DNA of 64,000 bases, taken from NCBI GenBank assembly GCA_016617785.1, contig JADILM010000005.1, positions 992,001 through 1,056,000 of the forward strand. The letters run 5' to 3'. Below are positions 24,921-34,747 of the stretch, in pieces (position 1 is the first letter of the stretch; each line of letters opens with the position of its first letter). This DNA is from Sporobolomyces roseus (taxonomy: Eukaryota; Basidiomycota; Microbotryomycetes; Sporidiobolales; Sporidiobolaceae). The translations under genes were made by a program, and so were the position numbers. The notes beneath the pieces were generated by a model that ran no database searches, was not told the DNA's origin, and worked only from the letters and a program-made list of their open reading frames with translations.

Positions 24921-26359
24921 TTTGGTAGAGATGGAACTGAGAGCTGAGGTTGAGTGACTAGTGGTGGGTGTTGAGATTGGGTCTGTGGAGACTGTAAAGG
25001 TGTGCTTGAAAGGAAAAGTGAAGGGAAAGGGAGGAAGGAAGAGGAATCCGAACTTCTTTCTCCTCTCTCCTCGCTCCCTCTCGGTACTTTTCGGCTCCTT
25101 CGAATTTTCCCCTTATCTCGTATTGCGCGGTTAAGACTTGCGCTTAGCGTAGTTCGTCAATGATAGCATCGACTTCTTCGACTCGAGCGATACTTGACTG
25201 TCGTTGATGTGGTAGCGAAACTAGAGCAAATTTTCGTTTTCGCAACTTTGATTCGTCGAATGCGGGCCGGAATCTCATCCTGTTGAGCTGTAGAGCAACT
25301 GAACGTCAAATATCGACGATATCAGTATATCGGGATCGAGCCGAAGGGCTCTGTCCGATCAGTCGGTATAGAAGGAACGCTCAAACGATCGCGAATCTTC
25401 TTTGCTCACTCACTACTATTGATACCCTCTCGCAGCCTTACTTGTTACGTCGATATACGCCTCATGGAGAGATCGTCACTTGAGAGGGTACATCCAGAAT
25501 CCGGGTCGTCATGTCTTACGAAAGAGCTTTCCGAGAAGTCAAACCAAGTTGATGGAGCCTCTGACCCATTCGCAACCTTTTCGGTCACTGTCCCGCTGTA
25601 AGGGAGACACATCGTGACACGTTAGTCCACTCAAAGGATTCTGACCAACATGTAGCCCGGTCGCTGCCTATTTCTGACTTCAAGGTTCGTCGAACCTGGA
25701 GAGAACGGGAAAAGCGAAGTGAGCATGCTGAGCTTGTGCGCTCTTCGTATCGAACGAAGACTTTTCTCTCTCTTGCGAAGCAAAGTACTGCTTTGAGCTT
25801 GAATCCAGGCCACATCCGAATAGCGTTGAGCTACTGATACGAGCAGCTAGCTCACGGAGATGCAAATTTCCGAAATCTTTCGTTCAGGGTCAAAGCGAAG
25901 CCCTCTTTCTTCACTCACTGCTTATTCGATCAACTCTATCGTCACGTATTCCACTCCCGGCTTCGATCAGCCTGGTCTATCCCGTTTTATCGTAGTTTCC
26001 AAGCGAAAAAGGAGAAATTTTGGGTCGGTTTCGTCGATCACTTCACTCTTTCCTTGCTTTCGGCCTCGCATCGACTCTACTACTGCTGCAACCAATCGAC
26101 TATCATAAAAATATTGACACCGCTTGGAAAACTTCCTCGCAGCAATTTTTCGAAAAACTGCAGTCCGGCGTAAAGTTGCATTTTCTCTTCCCGACTTCTC
26201 ACTCGACCAACTAGCAATCTCTCTTCACGCTCCTCACAAGCCACCTCAAACGCTCGACGACCCGTTTTATCGCTTCCTCGACTCTTGTCGATCCCTTTCC
26301 TTCTTTCAATCAACCTCTAACACAGCCTCCCTCCACCTTCAACTCATCGACAGAGTCAA
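24921..26359 (+). other. Long intergenic region (1.4 kb)
   Basis: Divergent spacer between PUT2 and the SUR7/PalI-like gene. The ~150 bp upstream of PUT2 are AG-rich on the plus strand (CT-rich toward PUT2). Several TTCGCAA/TTGCGAA-like words occur, for example near 25220. No ORF here shows recognisable protein features; it may hold untranslated exons or an unrecognised gene. Confidence 0.45.
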
Positions 26360-27397
26360 ATGCTAGGATTCCATCACTTCGTAAGCTTCACCTGCTCATA
26401 TAGATCAATGAACAGCGCAAGAGAGGGAAAACAGACTGAGGTCGGCCTCGAGAAAGATGAGAAATGAGGTCACGGGCAAACAAACAGCGGGAACCTCGTA
26501 CGCTTCTAGATGGGACACGACACGATGAAGAGGAGCTCGGAGTGTGCAACAAGCTGCATTGATCGGCGCAAAGAGCCACTTTGAAATGTTCACTGACTCC
26601 TCGCTTTTTCCTCTTTTCGCAGGGAACTTTCCTCCTATTCGCGGCGTTCGCTTTACTTCTGGTGTCATGCCTGACTTCACCACTGTTCGGGCCTGATCAT
26701 GATTTCGCAATCGCAAAGGTGAGTCGTTGCTGATTTCGACGATCCTTCGTTTTCCCTCGAATGCTGATCGTCCAGTTCTCCGAACTTACAGGCAACCGTT
26801 TCCGCGCGAGTACTCTCAGTAGCCACACTGACGAGTGACATAAAACTTGGAGTATTCGGATACTGTTACAACATTCTAAACGGAGTGGACCAATGTTCTT
26901 CGACTCAACTAGGCTACGAGCTCCCTCCCATCATTCAAGAGATCGCCTCGATCACGGGAGCAATCGATCAAAGTACTCAAGACACGATTCGATCCGTCAC
27001 TAAAGCTTTCGTCCTACATCCTATTGCGACGGGATTCGCTTTTCTAGGATTCTTGATCGCGGCTTGTTCCGATAGGATTGGATTCCTTTGCGCTTCCCTC
27101 TTTACCCTCTTCACCTTCATCCTCACCGCTGCGTGTGTAGTGCTGGATATCGTATTCTTCTACGTCGTTCGTCGCTATGTTGAGGATAATTGTACGAAAA
27201 ATGCTTTCATCCATTTCGCAAGGCTTCAAGCTGATCTTTTTGATTCTCTTCGTGCCATAGATGATGTCAACGTCGATATAAACTACTCTGCCGGTACCTG
27301 GGTCACCGTCGCTGCCCTCGCATGCGAATTCTTTGGATTCTTCTTCACTTGTTGCGCCTGCTTGTCGGCGAGGAGGAAACGTCGCAACAAGTGGTAA
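26360..27397 (+). CDS. SUR7/PalI (Rim9-like) family four-TM membrane protein
   Basis: Exons 26360-26380, 26623-26718 and 26792-27397 (240 aa). The first helix is FGTFLLFAAFALLLVSCLTSPLF. An extracellular-type loop includes LGVFGYCYN, the Gly-x-Cys signature of SUR7/PalI proteins. Three further helices follow: PIATGFAFLGFLIAACS, GFLCASLFTLFTFILTAACVV, and TWVTVAALACEFFGFFFTCC. A basic tail RRKRRNK ends the protein. Relatives act in eisosomes or as pH-sensing Rim9/PalI at the plasma membrane; which of these applies cannot be decided here. The first exon is only 21 nt and its intron is long (242 nt), so the start is less certain than the rest. Confidence 0.7.
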
Positions 27398-27802
27398 GTG
27401 GGGGACACGGAGACGGAAAGGAAGCTCTAGACGAAGCTAGGAGGGAACGAGAAGGAGCTTTCATGTACTGCATTCGATTTTACGATACTTTTTGCGATAT
27501 TTCCACTTGTATTTTGTTTGTTACACTATTTTCAATTCGCTGGTCGATTCCCTCCTTCCTCACTACAGACACTTTTTCAGCTATACTGTAACACGGACTT
27601 GCATGCTTTACATTTTTCAGAATTGCGAAACTTGGGAGTGAGAAATTGGCAAGTCGGGAGGGAGTTTGACAACAAACCAACCTCTCACTTTTTCAACGCG
27701 CAACGCTAGAAGAGCTACAGAGAGCTCTATAGAATCTAGCACACCTACTCAAACCCTCTATCTCCTTGTCCAGTCTCTGATCAGTGATCAACTCGTTTCA
27801 TC
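27398..27802 (+). other. Intergenic, SUR7-like to ISY1
   Basis: Contains the 3' region of the membrane protein gene and a TTGCGAAA-like word near 27620. The 5' leader of ISY1 probably begins here. No other gene seen. Confidence 0.45.
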
Positions 27803-29109
27803 AGTCAGTCTCATCTCCCTCTCCTCCCGCTCACCTTCTACTGCTCTCCCACATCACTACCTACTCTAGCACCTACTGACACTCCACTTGAACGATGTAC
27901 AGTGGCTCGTAATGAAGAGAAAGCGCAATCAATGTTGTACCGTTTTCGGGAAGCCCAAGCAGCCGAAATGGGTTTGGCACAAAAGACGGATCGAAGACCT
28001 CGAGTAGCTGCGAGTTGTAAAGATCTGAGAGGGTGCGAGAGGTGGAGGGGTGAGATCTTGAGGGAAGTTTCGAGGAAAGTTAGTAAGATTCAAGACGGTA
28101 CGCTTTCTCTTTCCTGATCATCTGTACTCAACATGAGAGAGACTGATGTAGTGGACGGGAGCGTGCAGCGGGTTTGACGGATTACGAGATTCGGGATTTG
28201 AACGATCAGATTAATAAACTATTGAGGGAGAAGTATCATTGGGAGAATCAGATCATTGCGTTGGGCGGTGCGAATTACAAGAGGGCTGCCGGAAAGAGTA
28301 CGGATGCGGATGGGAGAGAAGTACCGGGTCAAAGGGGTTACAAGCAAGTTCTCAATCTCGTTTTCGCTCTCCGAAACTATCTTCCCCCTTCTCGCGCTCC
28401 CTCCCGACTCTACATTTCGCATTTGAACAAGGTAGTACTGGTTACTGATGGTACGACCCCTTTACAGGTACTTTGGACGAGCGAAAGAATTACCGGGAGT
28501 ACGAGAACTCTTCTCGACTTCAGCAGCGAACGAAGCCGAACTCGAATCTTACAAAGCGATCAAAGTCTCATTATTCGACAATGCTGGCCCCGAATACTAT
28601 GGAGATTTCGCAGAGAAGGGAGAAGAGGGAAAGAAACTGTTGGATGAAGAAGCAGAGGCCGAGAAATCAGGTACGCCTTGGAGCGTTCGATTATTAAGCT
28701 CGTTGATCTCGGTGCTGATGATCCCTGGCACCTTTCCGTAGCTTGGGAAGAAGCGTTAGAGAACCTCGAAGGAGAATTCGAAGAACTCCCTTCGATCCCT
28801 CTACCAACTCGATCAATCATTTCCCTCACTGCCTCCACCTCGACACCAATGGAAACGGACGAAGAAGAGCCCGCGGCTGAACCTGAGAAGGGCGGAAAAC
28901 GAAAAGCTCCAACAGGGAAAGGTCAAACGAAGAAGACGAAATTATCAGATGGAACTGCTGCTTCAAAGTCGGAGGAAGTCAAGGATGGATTCGAGAGTAT
29001 CTTCGCGCCGGAGATGTTGAAGCAACCGAAATTGTTGAGTATGGAAGAGATGGAGAAGGCGTTGGTGGAGAGACAGAAGAAGATATTGTTAGAGGAGTAC
29101 GGAGCTTGA
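27803..29109 (+). CDS. ISY1: Pre-mRNA splicing factor ISY1 (NineTeen complex)
   Basis: Coding exons 27903-28097, 28169-28343, 28468-28670 and 28742-29109 (about 313 aa). The ISY1 signature is strong: ARNEEKAQSMLYRFRE, then RDLNDQINKLLREKYHWENQI, then RGYKYFGRAKELPGVREL. The conserved N-terminus MARNEEKAQ has no ATG at its place; genomic DNA reads ...ACAG|TGGCTCG. The A of the start codon is therefore inferred to come from an upstream exon ending at A27803 (next donor GTCAGT) or A27783, with a CTGAC branch point before the acceptor. The intron 28344-28467 starts with GCAAGT, a GC-AG intron that alone restores RGYKYFG. The protein acts with the Prp19 complex in the spliceosome nucleus. The C-terminal half is acidic and Lys-rich. 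Confidence 0.9.
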
Positions 29110-29586
29110 TCGTCGGATCGTGCTAGTACAGCAGTCGTTCTACTTGTTGTAAGAATTCCTTCGAAGCTCTGCGACAGCGAGGATACCAACGAGAGAGATA
29201 GAGCGAAGCAAGACGCTGTTTCAGTGATTCTTCTTGCTTGACAGTCGTCTCTCGCCCTCTCTCTCCACGGGTCGCGATTCTAGAGTAGCGTGCGAGCCGC
29301 CCTCGATCTCAGCTCGCGTCAGTCAGACGAGAACAGTGAAAAGGTAAAGCTAATTTCAAGCGTTTCACAGACATTCCTCGATTTCGTTCCGTCCGTTCTC
29401 GATTCTTCATCGACTCGCACCCCAGTTCTTTTCATCGTTCGAGACTCAAGCGACGTACACTACCCAGTTCAACGGCTTACCTGTACAAGATTGAAAGCGA
29501 GACAAAAGATCTACAAGTCGCGATTGATTACCGTTAGTCTTGTTCTACAGAGAAGAGAAGGGGAAAGTTGCTCACTCATAGAAAGA
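29110..29586 (+). other. Intergenic between convergent ISY1 and F-box gene
   Basis: 477 bp of 3' flanking sequence; no coding evidence. Confidence 0.5.
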
Positions 29587-30606
29587 TCAAAACAAAGCTA
29601 GCCTAATCCCTCTCTTATCGCACTCCTCCTGGACCTCTGACAAATCTGCCCACGTTGAGCGACTCTCCAGGGTTTTGAGTCCCGTCGACGGAGGGAGACT
29701 TTGCACAACCTCTAGAAGCAGTGCGGTGTCAACACTGCGGTCGAGTGATAGAGTGACGACCGAGGGAGGGATCGAGGCGATGAATCCAAGCTTGCGAAGA
29801 AGATCGACACAGACACCGCCAGCTTCTGACAACACGATCTTTTTGAGCGTTTTGAGATGCTGGAGCTCTACGAGGATGGCTTCGTAGCGATTCGGTGGTC
29901 CCGTGAACGGTGGAGTAGATTTTCGGGCGGGAAGGTGGTCCGAGTAGAATTCGAGGTGTCGAAGGTTTGTGAATGCGGCAAGTGTTAGATCCGTGTCGAA
30001 GAAGCGACCACATATGACTTTGAGCGAAGTGATGCCAGCCGAGATAGGAGTGAATGGGGACTTGAGAGTGAGGCGGTTGGATTCGATTTCGAGACTCTTG
30101 TACGCAGCAGTAAGAGGAGAGGTGACGCGAGGATACCAGTGCTTGACGTGTACCGTGAGAGCTGACGCTTCGGCGCATTGCAGCTTAGCGATAGTTGTAT
30201 CGAAGCCGTCGAGCTCAAGCGTGTCGACGAGGAAGAGTGTTTTGAGTTCGGGAAAACCTTTCAATACTTTTTGAAGGTTGAAACTCCAGGAGGGATCCTC
30301 TGACCCAGCCGTTGATGCGATCGTCGAGATTTGGACGGTGTGGACCAAGGCAGCGAGGGACGGGTTCTCCTGCATCGCTCGAAGCGTTTCGCGCGTTTCG
30401 CCGAACATCCTTGGCTTCAAACCCTGCTTGCTTGAGGCGGGTAGCCTTGGTGTACCCTTGACCACAATCTCGACTTTGTAATAAAGGAGAGGTCGAGAGA
30501 TATTGAGGATGATCTTCGAAGCTAGGCAGCAGTTGGTGAGCGACATCCTGTCATCGAGAGCTTCGAGAACGATTCGAAGGACGTCCAACGGGAGGGTGGG
30601 AATCAT
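29587..30606 (-). CDS. F-box protein with degenerate leucine-rich repeats (copy A)
   Basis: Single coding exon, 339 aa. The N-terminus reads LPLDVLRIVLEALDDRMSLTNCCLASKIILNISRPLLYYKV, a typical fungal F-box: helix, Cys/Ser turn, then RPLLY. The rest alternates Leu-rich strands and helices (ELKTLFLVDTLELDG, LRHLEFYS, LKTLKKIVLS), suggesting an irregular LRR substrate-binding half. F-box proteins recruit targets to SCF ubiquitin ligases through Skp1. A 5' UTR intron is likely, since the acceptor-like CTTCCTCCAG is shared with copy C at 58999. The coding part is much diverged from copy C although the upstream DNA is nearly identical. Confidence 0.78.
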   Translation of the reverse strand: MIPTLPLDVLRIVLEALDDRMSLTNCCLASKIILNISRPLLYYKVEIVVKGTPRLPASSKQGLKPRMFGETRETLRAMQENPSLAALVHTVQISTIASTAGSEDPSWSFNLQKVLKGFPELKTLFLVDTLELDGFDTTIAKLQCAEASALTVHVKHWYPRVTSPLTAAYKSLEIESNRLTLKSPFTPISAGITSLKVICGRFFDTDLTLAAFTNLRHLEFYSDHLPARKSTPPFTGPPNRYEAILVELQHLKTLKKIVLSEAGGVCVDLLRKLGFIASIPPSVVTLSLDRSVDTALLLEVVQSLPPSTGLKTLESRSTWADLSEVQEECDKRGIRLALF

Positions 30607-31120
30607 GTTAGTCGTCGAAAGCGTGCAACGAGGGTGTGTGGAGTATTCGAACGGAAGATCTGGAGGAAGCGAGGAAAAGAGTCAGTTCGAAACTCCTTTC
30701 ATTTTCGAGCAATCAGAGTTAGAGACGTACGTGCGATAGCTACGGAGAGCTGTTTATCCTTCGAGCTGATCTTGATGGTTCTGGAGAGTCGTGGGATCAA
30801 GGGGGAAGGCTCGAAAGATGAAGATTTCGAGGTGGGAAGGAAGAGCGAGGGAGGATAGGGAGAAGAGCTGGGGTAGTTGTGGTTCTGTATTCGATTGATC
30901 TGGAGCTACTTGCAGGTCGATTCGAGTGATATGAGAGAATCAGAGTGAACGGAAGGAGGACAAGCGAGAAATCGAGAGCAAGCGTCCGCTTGTCTCCTCT
31001 CGAGCGATATATTGAGATAGCTGAAGATCGTCTAGCTATCGATCTCTGGTAACGGGTGCAGCTGGGATCAAATTGTTGCGCTTGGTCTCAAAAATAATCG
31101 ATTCTCATGCCTCGAATCGC
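30607..31120 (-). other. Upstream region of F-box copy A, part of duplicated block
   Basis: From about 30655 rightward this matches (inverted) the DNA at 58465-58939. It ends at the hAT-element insertion. No gene seen. Confidence 0.6.
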
Positions 31121-31128
31121 TTCGCAAG
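31121..31128 (+). repeat. 8-bp target-site duplication, left (TTCGCAAG)
   Basis: Identical to 31871-31878 on the other side of the element, and present once (reverse complement CTTGCGAA) at the empty site 58465-58472. Confidence 0.93.
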
Positions 31129-31870
31129 TAGTGATGTTTCGGCGGCCGTAGCGTACCGTAAAGACTCGATTTACTACGTACGGGCTACGCTACGGGTGCT
31201 TTACGTAACCGTAGTGATCCGTCTCCGTAACGGTCCGTAGGCGTAGAGAACGTAAACCGTAAAGATTTTTTACGGCGGGCAGAGGCCGCTACGAGCCAAA
31301 CAGCGCACAAAATGATTGAACTCGTTGCGGAATATGATCCTGAACACGAGAAGGCAGCTACGAGAGAATACAGAATGAAGAAGCATATGGTCTTCGCGAG
31401 AAAACGATTGAAGAAAACGGAAAGTTGACGAAAATCGGGTTTCACTGGACTTCAGCGACCGCGACCGCTTCATTTGAAGCTTACTAGTACCAACCGCTAC
31501 CCGAAATTGACGTGATAGCAAGTAGAGGTCGAAAACTCGAAGTTTCACTGACTCTCTCGACCAATTCTCAACTTGCGAAACGCGAAAACTCCTTTAGTTC
31601 GCCCTCTTGCGTTCCGGCTCATCTACCAATGACGGATTCCATCCTATAACTGTTCCACAATCGAGACTACTGAGCGATCACTGTGCTCCCTCGCTCAAAG
31701 CCGTAAAATCCGGCCGTAAGTTCAAAAATTACTACGTACGGCGACGTCTACGGGGCCGATTACGGGCGTATTAAAACCCTACCCGTACCGTATGAGACCC
31801 GTATAATTACGCCCGCGAGCCGTACCGTAGCCTTCCGTTAAGGTTGCGGGCGTAAAATTTAACATCACTA
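31129..31870. mobile_element. Non-autonomous hAT-like DNA transposon (742 bp)
   Basis: The ends are inverted repeats beginning TAGTGATGTT and ending AACATCACTA, flanked by a perfect 8-bp duplication. TIRs of the TAGnGnTG form and 8-bp TSDs are characteristic of the hAT superfamily. Subterminal ~130-180 bp on both sides are crowded with short CCGTA/TACGG words in both orientations (31141-31280 and 31700-31855), as expected for transposase binding sites. The central ~420 bp is different in composition and carries only short ORFs, such as 38 aa at 31312-31428. No transposase is encoded, so it would need one in trans. The matching empty site in the duplicate block confirms the boundaries. Confidence 0.92.
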
Positions 31871-31878
31871 TTCGCAAG
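31871..31878 (+). repeat. 8-bp target-site duplication, right (TTCGCAAG)
   Basis: Perfect copy of 31121-31128 directly after the element's terminal TAGTGATG inverted repeat. Confidence 0.93.
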
Positions 31879-32250
31879 GTTGAATCTGCTCTCTCCGTTC
31901 AGCCCGCAACAAGCGGATGAGCAGATAGGAGGACTAGATTGACTCTCAAACATGACCAGGAAGGTGGACCAGAGTGAAAGGCTCTCAATAGACAAAGACG
32001 ATTCGAATTCAGACAATACAATTCGCAACCTCCCAATACTCCCCTCTTTCAACCGTTCCGTCAACTCGATTTCAGCATCTTCGGCATTACTCCCTTCTTT
32101 CCTTGCGCTCTGCTGGATCTTGCCCGATTCCTCACTCCAAACTATCGATTCTCGATTCGACGTTGCCTTCGAATTCTGAAGGAGTGTAAGCTCAAGTCAG
32201 ATCTCGTCGCCTTGCCAGTAGGAATAGTGCGAAGCTCACCACTAGGTGTC
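31879..32250 (-). other. 3' flank of F-box gene B
   Basis: Duplicated in inverted orientation at about 58105-58464. No coding features. Confidence 0.6.
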
Positions 32251-33297
32251 TCACTCTTCATCGAAGCTCAACCTGATTCCTCGCTTACTGAACTCCTCGA
32301 CGACTCCCTCCATTTCCTCCGTCTCGCTCAAACAATTGAACCTCTTGAGATTACTTGTCGTGGGGAGATCTCGAAGGAAAGGGAGGAGGTCGTCAGAGGT
32401 AAGCTTGAAGGCGAGGGATAGTTGAGTGAGGGCAAGAGGAAGTGAACGGGCGAGCAGTCCAGATTGAAGAAGGACTTCGAGATCCTCCTCTCGCGCTGTA
32501 CCGTGGAGTATCAGGATTTGGAGAGTAGAAAGGTTGTCGATGGTGGCAGAAATGCTCTGAACGGTTATCGAGGGAGTTCGAACCGAAAGTCGAAGGGAGA
32601 GCCGCTCGAGATGCTGGAAGAGTGAGAGGGTTGTCGGGTTGTCGAGAGGAATTTCGAGTTGCCGAAGCGTGCGTAGAGAGTGACTTAATCGCGCCTCTAC
32701 GTCAATTTGCTGTCCAACCGTCGAGAATGGGATCCATTGAAATCGTTCATAGGCGCCTCGATACCTCTTTCGGACGCCCAATGATCCAGGTACAACTAAA
32801 GAGAACGCCGGTACAGGTGCTCGGTGTTTCTCGTCATCATTCCTACGACTCTGTAACGAATGAACAGCTTCATCCACGTCGGCGAGCAGGGAAACGTTGT
32901 CCAAGGTGACGAGCCTCGTCGAGGGGAACGTTCCAACGATTTCCTTGACGAGTTCCTCGAGGTCTACTTTGTGAGCCTTGCACTCGTCGAGACCGGCCAA
33001 AGCTCCCACTACTCCAAGAATTTCGACGTGTTGCACTAATTGACGAAGGAGAGGGGTCCGCCTTAACGTCGTGAGCAGTACACGAGACGCCTGCTCGATG
33101 AGGATATGAGTCGTGAGGATGCCGCTTGAGTCGAAAACCGCATTCTCTGAGATGTCGAATCTGATATCTTTGTAGAGGAGAGGTTGAGCGATGGTGAGGA
33201 ACGTTTTTGAAGTAGAACAGGATCTAGCGAGATCGCTAAGAGTGGAGAGGTGGCCGAGAATGATGCGAACGAGTTCAAGAGGGAGGTAGGGTACCAT
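32251..33297 (-). CDS. F-box/LRR-like protein (copy B, duplicated)
   Basis: Single coding exon, 348 aa, start MVPYLPLELVRII. The F-box is LVRIILGHLSTLSDLARSCSTSKTFLTIAQPLLYKDI. Leu-rich segments follow (LRQLVQHVEILGVV, LVTLDNVSLLAD, LRQLEIPLDN, LERLSLRLSVR, LQILILHG), consistent with an irregular LRR horseshoe. Expected role is SCF substrate adaptor. It is nearly identical along its whole length to the plus-strand copy at 57049-58104, with scattered replacements and a different C-terminal end (FDEE versus FDEKWDI). Upstream, both copies share a probable 5' UTR intron (donor GTAAGTCCCC, acceptor CTCCAG). Confidence 0.82.
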   Translation of the reverse strand: MVPYLPLELVRIILGHLSTLSDLARSCSTSKTFLTIAQPLLYKDIRFDISENAVFDSSGILTTHILIEQASRVLLTTLRRTPLLRQLVQHVEILGVVGALAGLDECKAHKVDLEELVKEIVGTFPSTRLVTLDNVSLLADVDEAVHSLQSRRNDDEKHRAPVPAFSLVVPGSLGVRKRYRGAYERFQWIPFSTVGQQIDVEARLSHSLRTLRQLEIPLDNPTTLSLFQHLERLSLRLSVRTPSITVQSISATIDNLSTLQILILHGTAREEDLEVLLQSGLLARSLPLALTQLSLAFKLTSDDLLPFLRDLPTTSNLKRFNCLSETEEMEGVVEEFSKRGIRLSFDEE

Positions 33298-34201
33298 GGG
33301 GAGAGTTGAAGAGTCGAGAGGGGAAGTGAGGAGAGAGAGACCTGGAGGAGAAGGATGAGATCAGCAGAGCGAGAAGGGCGAAGAAGGCAAGAGGGGACTT
33401 ACGAATGTGCGGAGAATCGATGCCACCAACCAAGACAGGTTCCTCGATCTTGGATAGAGGGAAGGAAGGGAAGAGAGAGAAAGAAGAGAGGAAAGGAAAG
33501 AGACGAACCCTTGACCAAACGAGAGACCGCGGAAACTCCGAAGCGACGACGACGACGAAGTGTTCCTTCTCATAGCAACGAAGTGTGTGCTGCCGTCGGG
33601 CGGTGGCCTCGAAGTCGTGAAACGAGCAATGAGACGAGAATTCTGAGGCAGCGATTTCGCAAAACGGTTTTGACAGAAATTTCACAAAGCATCTCTTGTT
33701 CTGTAGTCATGGCGCATTATCAGCTCATCGCTATCCTCCCAAGTGTAGAGGTAGTAGACTCACTACCAAACTTTCCCATCTCCCATTCAGACGGAGTGAG
33801 ATCCCCCTCGTTCTGTATTCCGTTTCAACTTCTCCCGCATTTCCCTGTTGAGCACAACTCAAGCTGTTCGTGGGACTCAACGAAAGATCGAGACATCGGG
33901 AAAGGACATGAAGAGGTTGAGCGAAGGGCGCGAACGCGAAACAGGGATAGACGTCGGAAACGCTGAATCGGTCGACTTCATTGATCCGCTGACTTCCCTA
34001 ATCGTCGATTATACAGACCCACCCTCAAAATATATCAGCAGCAATCAAGAAGCGTTGAGAGACGTACAGAGACCAATCATCCTGAATTTGTCCGAATGAT
34101 CCGATTCTCCTTTGCGATCCCGATAAGTTCCTTTCTTCTACGAGATGATCCGTCCCACTCGCTCGCTCGAGGTCGGAAGTTAGCGGAACAACTGAGCTGG
34201 G
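33298..34201 (-). other. Upstream region of F-box gene B
   Basis: About the first 270 bp belong to the duplicated block. A TTTCGCAAAAC word sits near 33652. Open frames on both strands are Ser/Arg-rich and look non-coding. Confidence 0.5.
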
Positions 34202-34393
34202 TCAAGAGTGGGAGATGGCGAAGGGATTGCCGCAGCAGGGGAGACGAGAGATCGGATTTTCGGGGATTCGGTATAGAAGTGGACGGGCGATGTCGAGGAA
34301 GATTCGAGAGCTTTGACAGCATCGAGTGAGCTCTTTTGCTGTACAGTGGGACAAGAACTTTCGTGATACTTCCGTCAGGAGGGAGAGAAGCAT
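34202..34393 (-). pseudogene. F-box gene relic
   Basis: The minus strand reads KFLSHCTAKELTRCCQSSRIFLDIARPLLYR, the C-terminal half of an F-box closely like copies A-C (CCLASKxxLxxxRPLLY). The frame stops shortly after, while LRR-like sequence (LRHLPLLTQL) continues in another frame around 34210-34260. No intact gene spans the region. This is a decayed member of the local F-box family. Confidence 0.6.
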
Positions 34394-34433
34394 GTTTGAG
34401 GGAGAATCTACGAGGGAGGGGAATCCTCGTCAA

Positions 34434-34747
34434 TGGTGCGAGCTACGAGTCTCGAAGAAGGGCTTACGAGACAGGCCGAACTCAGCAATATGCTTCGCTC
34501 GAAGCGGAAGTCACGAATCGAACTGATACGCTGTGAGGAGATCACTTTCAACAATTGGGATGAGACGAGAGTTGGGTGAAGGAATGGGACTCACTCCAGA
34601 GTCCCGACATGCTCCGAGCAGGTTTCTGAGCGTACAAAGAACCGTCTAAGCCATGTATTGAGATTCGACAGTTGTTGGCTGAGGAGAAAGATGTAGAACC
34701 AAAAGGTTGGCTTGTTGCAAGTTACGACACTCGTCTCGGACAGGGCG
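34434..34747 (+). other. Intergenic / SKI8 leader
   Basis: Between the F-box relic and the SKI8 start. No gene seen; likely 5' UTR and promoter of SKI8. Confidence 0.45.

Larger units (their letters stand above)
30655..33570 (-). repeat. Inverted segmental duplication, copy 1 (carries the hAT insertion)
   Basis: Pairs with 56775-58939 on the plus strand. Without the 742-bp element and one 8-bp target copy, this copy is about 2166 bp against 2165 bp for copy 2. It contains all of F-box gene B, both intergenic flanks and the leader of F-box copy A. Similarity covers non-coding DNA, so this is a genomic duplication. Ends were placed by eye. Confidence 0.85.

Noticed and set aside
31312..31428. 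38-codon ORF inside the hAT-like element
   Set aside because: Too short and without hAT transposase features (no BED finger, no dimerisation motif); not called as a gene.
33355..33966. 203-codon plus-strand ORF
   Set aside because: Lies antisense to the leader of F-box gene B and crosses duplicated non-coding DNA; Arg/Glu-rich with no domain.
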